A DNA stretch of 26,077 bases from CAG-488 sp051881315 (GTDB lineage: Bacteria > Bacillota > Clostridia > Oscillospirales > Acutalibacteraceae). The position numbers were made by a program, and so were the translations under genes. Positions 22,556-26,077 of the stretch are shown here, one piece after another. The notes below the pieces were generated by a model, which worked only from the letters and a program-made list of their open reading frames with translations, ran no database searches and had not been told where the DNA came from. Positions within the stretch are counted from its first letter, which is position 1, and each line of letters starts with the position of its first letter. Location of the stretch: positions 1 through 26,077 of the forward strand of contig JBJEPQ010000060.1 in NCBI GenBank assembly GCA_051881315.1, read 5' to 3'.

Positions 22556-23899
22556 ATGAAAAAAATCAAGGCTTCGTATTTTGTGGGCGTTGCTTTTATT
22601 TGTATTATTGCCGTCTTTTTCGGCTCTGTGTGTTACAGAGTATACCGTGCCAGACTGTTCGGAGATTACGGAGAGACTCCTACAGCGGAGATAGGTCTAT
22701 ATTTCTCAGATGAAGATAAGGTCGATTGTAATTGGCCTGAAAAATATCCTTTTGACGGTGAACACATATTTGAGTATGAAAGTTCTCAGTCGGAAACCGA
22801 GGTTAATGCTCAGGAGGAATCAGAAGGCGGTGAATCAGTTTATCTTTCTGTTGTAAACAAGATAAAGGACAGCGTGGACTATTATACCTCCAAGCTTCTT
22901 CCCGGTCGAATGAAATATGTTGAGGCAAATGCACTCTTTAATAAGGCTGTTGGAATGAGCATTATTTCCGGAACCGATTCGGTTGCCGTGATGAAAAACG
23001 GATATCTGACGCTTGAAGCTACCGAAAAGGATACGGATTCTCCTTCAAAAAGCCTGAAATGGTTCAGCGATATTCTTGAGGAAAAAGGAATTGATTTTGC
23101 ATATATTCAATATCCGTCCAAGGAGGATAAGAATGACAATCAGCTCCCTGACGGAATGACGGACTACAACAATATCAATGCCGACAATCTCCTAAAAAAG
23201 TTGGATGCCGAGAATGTAAAAAATATTGATATGCGTGAGCTTTTGATGCAAAAAGGAGGAAATTGGTATTCAAACTTTTTTAAAACCGATCACCACTGGA
23301 AGCCCGAAACAGGAGTGTGGGCGGCAGGAAAAATTGCCGAAATACTCAATCTGGATTTCGGATATTCTCTGGACACAGGTATCGGGGATATAAACAATTA
23401 TAATGTTGATGTTCACGAAAAAATATTCCTTGGCTCTCAGGGAAAGATTGCAACCCTTACCTTTGCCGATCCCGAAGATATCAGCATTATATATCCTAAG
23501 CAAAAGACAAATTTCACCGTGACCTACAACACAGATTCACCGATAACGGGAAGTTTTGATGAGGTTATTTTCAACAAAACCTATCTTAACAACGACGATT
23601 TTTATAATTTTTCGGCGTATTCCTCATATCTTAACGGAAATAAGGCCGTTACTTCGATAAAAAACAACGACTGTAAAAACGGAGTGAAAATTCTTGTTAT
23701 CGGCGGTTCGTACAACAAATGCGTTGTTCCGTATTTGGCGCAGACCGTTGAAAGAATTGATCTTATTGACGGCAGATATTTTGACGGAAGTATGATAAAT
23801 TATATTGAAAAAACAGAGCCCGACATTGTCCTTGTGGCATGCACTTCTCTTATTATAGGACCGGTAACCGGACGCACATCGCCATTTAATTTTGAATAA
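22556..23899 (+). CDS. DHHW/AlgX-like SGNH-type protein, partner of the MBOAT
   Basis: 447 residues, anchored by one N-terminal helix (about 7-27) with the bulk outside. The DHHW motif lies at residues 245-248 (FFKTDHHWKPETGVW), the Asp-His part of AlgX/AlgJ/DltD-like folds. A downstream GGSY at 383-386 (ILVIGGSYNK) puts Ser385 where related proteins have GDS, the expected nucleophile. Such proteins work with an MBOAT enzyme to acylate exported polysaccharide. A low-complexity acidic stretch (ESSQSETEVNAQEESEGGES) lies near residues 75-95. I use the ATG at 22556: the AAGGTGG site lies before it and overlaps the alternative GTG at 22544. It is 19 bases downstream of the MBOAT gene. Confidence 0.82.
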   Translation: MKKIKASYFVGVAFICIIAVFFGSVCYRVYRARLFGDYGETPTAEIGLYFSDEDKVDCNWPEKYPFDGEHIFEYESSQSETEVNAQEESEGGESVYLSVVNKIKDSVDYYTSKLLPGRMKYVEANALFNKAVGMSIISGTDSVAVMKNGYLTLEATEKDTDSPSKSLKWFSDILEEKGIDFAYIQYPSKEDKNDNQLPDGMTDYNNINADNLLKKLDAENVKNIDMRELLMQKGGNWYSNFFKTDHHWKPETGVWAAGKIAEILNLDFGYSLDTGIGDINNYNVDVHEKIFLGSQGKIATLTFADPEDISIIYPKQKTNFTVTYNTDSPITGSFDEVIFNKTYLNNDDFYNFSAYSSYLNGNKAVTSIKNNDCKNGVKILVIGGSYNKCVVPYLAQTVERIDLIDGRYFDGSMINYIEKTEPDIVLVACTSLIIGPVTGRTSPFNFE

Positions 23900-23902
23900 C
23901 GC

Positions 23903-23931
23903 TTTACTTTTGCAGTTTAATGTGATAAAAT
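23903..23931 (+). promoter_or_regulatory. Promoter of the yerC-like operon
   Basis: TTTACT (23903-23908), 17 bases, TAAAAT (23926-23931), 34 bases before the start codon. It lies directly after the preceding stop; no terminator hairpin is visible in the gap, so some read-through from the MBOAT operon is possible. Confidence 0.65.
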
Positions 23932-23965
23932 GGAAAAAGAGTAATAAAAACGGAGAGGCTTTATT

Positions 23966-24265
23966 ATGGAAAAGAATCTTAGAGATAAAAACACGGATAT
24001 GTTCTTTAATGCAATACTTCATCTTGAATCGGTCGATGAGTGCTATGATTTTTTCGAGGATCTTTGCACGGTGAATGAGCTGAAGTCGATTTCACAGAGA
24101 ATTGTTGTTGCGAATATGCTTCGTGAGAAAAAAGTATACAGCGAAATTGTTGACGAAACAGGCGCGAGCACAGCGACAGTCAGCCGAGTTAACCGTTCGC
24201 TTCAGTACGGCCGCGGAGGATACGACCTCGTTTTCGACAGGATGAACGGGGAAGACGACAAATGA
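23966..24265 (+). CDS. YerC/YecD-type TrpR-family regulator
   Basis: 99 residues with a TrpR-like helix-turn-helix. The family pattern is clear: FFNAILHLESVDECYDFFEDLCTVNELKSISQR in the dimerisation half, and YSEIVDETGASTATVSRVNRSLQYG in the DNA-binding half. The 'TGAS.ATVSRV.R.L..G.GGY' end is diagnostic for the YerC/YecD group found across Firmicutes, whose regulon is not well established. GGAGAGG lies seven bases before the ATG. Its stop overlaps the next start (ATGA), so it is translationally coupled to a methyltransferase and then Hsp33. Confidence 0.9.
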   Translation: MEKNLRDKNTDMFFNAILHLESVDECYDFFEDLCTVNELKSISQRIVVANMLREKKVYSEIVDETGASTATVSRVNRSLQYGRGGYDLVFDRMNGEDDK

Positions 24266-25053
24266 GCGGTTACAATGCGTTTGCGGAAGTTTACGATAAG
24301 CTGACCGATAATATTGAGTATAAAAAGCGTGCCGATTTTATCAGTACGCTTTTTGAACGCTACGGGGTGAAGGGCAAGGAGCCGATCCTTGACCTTGCCT
24401 GCGGGACGGGAAGTCTCACCTTCGAGCTTGCAAAGCGAGGATATGATATGATCGGAATTGACTCGTCATACGCAATGCTTTCACAGGCGCAGAACAAAAA
24501 GTATGAGGAAAACGCAGATGTACTCTTTCTCTGTCAGGATATGACGGAGCTTGACCTTTACGGTACAATCAGCGGTGCGGTTTGTATGCTCGACAGTCTT
24601 AATCACCTGAGCTGTGCCGACGATGTGAAAAAAACCGTTGAAAAAGTCGGTTTGTTTATGGAACACGGCGGAATATTTATTTTTGACGTGAATACAATAT
24701 ATAAGCACAGAAAAATTCTCGGTAACAACACCTTTGTCTATGACTGCGACGAGGTCTACTGCGTTTGGCAGAACAGCCTCAACGAGGATGACAGCGTTGA
24801 TATTTCGCTTGATATATTTGAATGTGACGGTGACGCATATTACCGCAGTACGGAAGATTTTACCGAGAGGGCGTACCCGATAGAGGATTATAAAAAATGG
24901 CTCAGCGATGCAGAGTTTGAAATTGTGCATATTTTTGATGAAATGAGCGACCGTGAGCTTAACGAAAAGACCGAGAGAGCGGTTTTCGTTGCACGGTACA
25001 CGGGATTTAAGCAGCCTCAGAAACAGCAGGCTGCCGAAACGGAGGATTTGTAA
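24262..25053 (+). CDS. Class I SAM-dependent methyltransferase
   Basis: 263 residues; cytoplasmic. Motif I is ILDLACGTGSLTFELAKRGY near residue 40, followed by the ribose-binding acidic loop MIGIDSSYAML. Motif II/III appear as FLCQDMTELDLYG and VCMLDSLNHLS, and post-motif GGIFIFDVNTIYKH. It resembles the family annotated generically as class I methyltransferases; the substrate cannot be inferred. It overlaps the upstream regulator by four bases and the Hsp33 gene by one (TAATG), so all three are one operon. The last ten residues are rich in Gln and Glu and probably unstructured. Confidence 0.88.
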   Translation: MSGYNAFAEVYDKLTDNIEYKKRADFISTLFERYGVKGKEPILDLACGTGSLTFELAKRGYDMIGIDSSYAMLSQAQNKKYEENADVLFLCQDMTELDLYGTISGAVCMLDSLNHLSCADDVKKTVEKVGLFMEHGGIFIFDVNTIYKHRKILGNNTFVYDCDEVYCVWQNSLNEDDSVDISLDIFECDGDAYYRSTEDFTERAYPIEDYKKWLSDAEFEIVHIFDEMSDRELNEKTERAVFVARYTGFKQPQKQQAAETEDL

Positions 25054-25934
25054 TGGATAAATTAGTCAGATGTATTTCAACGGACGGCACGCTTGTGATA
25101 ATGGCTGCCGAAACGACGGATATGGTGGAAAAATCACAGCAGATACACAAAACCTCAGCCGTCACCTCGGCGGCTCTCGGCAGACTTCTGACGGCTTCGA
25201 GCCTGATGGGAAGCATGCTCAAGGGAGAGAACGAAAGCATTACCCTGAGAATAAACGGCGGCGGACCGTCGGGTACGGTTATGGCTGTTTCCGACAGCTC
25301 CGGCAATGCAAGAGGATATGTTCAAAATCCTGTTGTTGAAATTCCGCTCAACGAAAAAGGTAAGCTTGATGTTGCAGGCGCAGTAGGCACGGACGGCTTC
25401 CTGACGGTCATTAAGGATCTCAATCTCAAGGAGCCGTATGTCGGTCAGATCCCGCTTGTAAGCGGCGAAATTGCCGAGGATATCACGAGCTATTATGCTA
25501 TCAGCGAACAGATTCCGTCGGTTTGCGCTCTCGGAGTGCTTGTCAATCCCGACCTTTCGATAAAGGCGGCAGGCGGTTTTATTATTCAGCTTCTTCCGAC
25601 GGCTCTCGACGACACGATTGATGCTGTTGAGCGTTGCATAAGCGGTATTCCGTCTGTCACTTCGATGCTCTGCGACGGACTGACTCCCGAGGATATCTGC
25701 AAAAAAGTGCTCAAGGAATTTGATCTTGATGTCCTTGATACCTCAAACCCGAAATATAAATGCAACTGCTCCCGTGAGAGGGTGGAGGCGGCTCTGATTT
25801 CGACAGGCGTACAGTCGCTTGAGGAACTTTCGGCTGAGGAGAACACCGAGGTCTGCTGTCAGTTCTGCGATAAAAAATATAATTTCAGCGGTGCCGAAAT
25901 AAAAAGACTGCTCCAATCGGCAAAGAAAAAATAA
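25053..25934 (+). CDS. hslO: Redox-regulated chaperone Hsp33
   Basis: 293 residues, normal length. Hsp33 is a cytoplasmic holdase that is inactive when reduced with Zn bound and active after its Cys oxidise. Family blocks: LVRCISTDGTLVIMAAETTD, SAALGRLLTASSLMGSMLKG, GGGPSGTVMAVSD, GYVQNP and KDLNLKEPYVGQIPLVSGEI. The zinc site is C237-x-C239 and C269-x-x-C272, an unbroken CxC...CxxC, with an extra Cys268 beside the second pair. The last residues (YNFSGAEIKRLL) are family-typical. GGAGG lies seven bases before the ATG. It is last in the operon; a clear terminator was not seen before the tRNA promoter. Confidence 0.96.
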   Translation: MDKLVRCISTDGTLVIMAAETTDMVEKSQQIHKTSAVTSAALGRLLTASSLMGSMLKGENESITLRINGGGPSGTVMAVSDSSGNARGYVQNPVVEIPLNEKGKLDVAGAVGTDGFLTVIKDLNLKEPYVGQIPLVSGEIAEDITSYYAISEQIPSVCALGVLVNPDLSIKAAGGFIIQLLPTALDDTIDAVERCISGIPSVTSMLCDGLTPEDICKKVLKEFDLDVLDTSNPKYKCNCSRERVEAALISTGVQSLEELSAEENTEVCCQFCDKKYNFSGAEIKRLLQSAKKK

Positions 25935-25950
25935 AAACTTAAAAAAACTA

Positions 25951-25979
25951 TTGACAAAATATCAATGTTATGGTAAAGT
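25951..25979 (+). promoter_or_regulatory. Promoter of tRNA-Val
   Basis: TTGACA (25951-25956), 17 bases, TAAAGT (25974-25979), about 50 bases before the mature tRNA. A stable-RNA operon probably begins here and continues past the window. Confidence 0.8.
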
Positions 25980-26029
25980 AATGAATGTCGCTGCGGTACT
26001 GAGCAACGACGTAAGGAATAACGGCGAAT

Positions 26030-26077
26030 GGGAGCATAGCTCAGCTGGGAGAGCATCTGCCTTACAAGCAGAGGGTC
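26030..26077 (+). tRNA. tRNA-Val (anticodon TAC), cut by the window end
   Basis: GGGAGCA acceptor 5' strand, D arm GCTCAGCTGGGAGAGC, anticodon stem TCTGC/GCAGA with loop CTTACAA (anticodon TAC). The sequence stops in the variable region; the T arm and 3' acceptor strand lie beyond the window. Confidence 0.93.

Noticed and set aside
25859..26056. 65-residue minus-strand ORF spanning the hslO end and tRNA-Val
   Set aside because: It overlaps a clear tRNA and a clear promoter and has no ribosome site.

Overview
The window looks like a chromosomal segment of an anaerobic, gut-type Clostridia (Ruminococcus/Oscillospiraceae-like). This is inferred from the moderate GC content, strong AGGAGG ribosome sites, near-consensus sigma-A promoters with 17-bp spacers, a met ABC operon, a lysine riboswitch on an NhaC-type carrier, Hsp33, a YerC/YecD-type TrpR-family regulator, and intergenic palindromic repeats of the kind common in gut Clostridia. 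The species cannot be named from the sequence alone.

Layout. (1) 94-3169, minus: a methionine ABC transporter operon (metQ-metN-metI). It is driven by a strong promoter and preceded by a 340-nt leader with two tiny Cys/Met/Arg-rich ORFs, each with its own ribosome site, and a terminator between them. The binding protein MetQ is a circular permutant: the half that is normally C-terminal comes directly after the lipoprotein signal, and the protein stops where the normal interdomain junction would be. (2) 3203-3352, minus: tRNA-Thr(GGT) with promoter and terminator. (3) 3451-5731, plus: two overlapping glycosyltransferase-like genes, one classical GT2 and one degenerate. (4) 5789-12272, minus: a compact eight-gene phage head module (small and large terminase, portal, protease/scaffold, capsid, connectors, tail-completion-like protein with a fibre-like end). 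It has no tail tube, tape measure, lysis, integrase or repressor gene. A terminator hairpin and a palindrome lie just upstream. (5) 12417-13101: gene-free, packed with several classes of decayed repeats. (6) 13102-16981, minus: a membrane-anchored parvulin foldase, then a Gfo/Idh/MocA oxidoreductase plus nagB operon. (7) 17021-19130, minus: a lysine riboswitch controlling an NhaC-superfamily carrier with an N-terminal, probably extracellular, block of four exactly spaced CxxC zinc-finger-like repeats. (8) 19149-21043, minus: tarI-tarJ for CDP-ribitol. Divergent from it (21082-23899, plus) are an MBOAT O-acyltransferase and a DHHW/AlgX-like partner. (9) 23903-25934, plus: a YerC-type regulator, a methyltransferase and Hsp33 in a tightly coupled operon, then the start of tRNA-Val(TAC).

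How it fits together. Much of the window serves the cell envelope: glycosyltransferases, CDP-ribitol synthesis, polymer O-acylation and an extracytoplasmic foldase. A second theme is amino-acid uptake under RNA-level control: methionine with leader ORFs and terminators, lysine with a riboswitch. The phage head module is the main accessory insertion and may be a remnant, a satellite-like element or a domesticated particle.

The observations I rate most worth following are the circularly permuted MetQ, the Cys-rich leader ORFs upstream of it, the head-only cassette, and the zinc-repeat-bearing riboswitch-controlled carrier.
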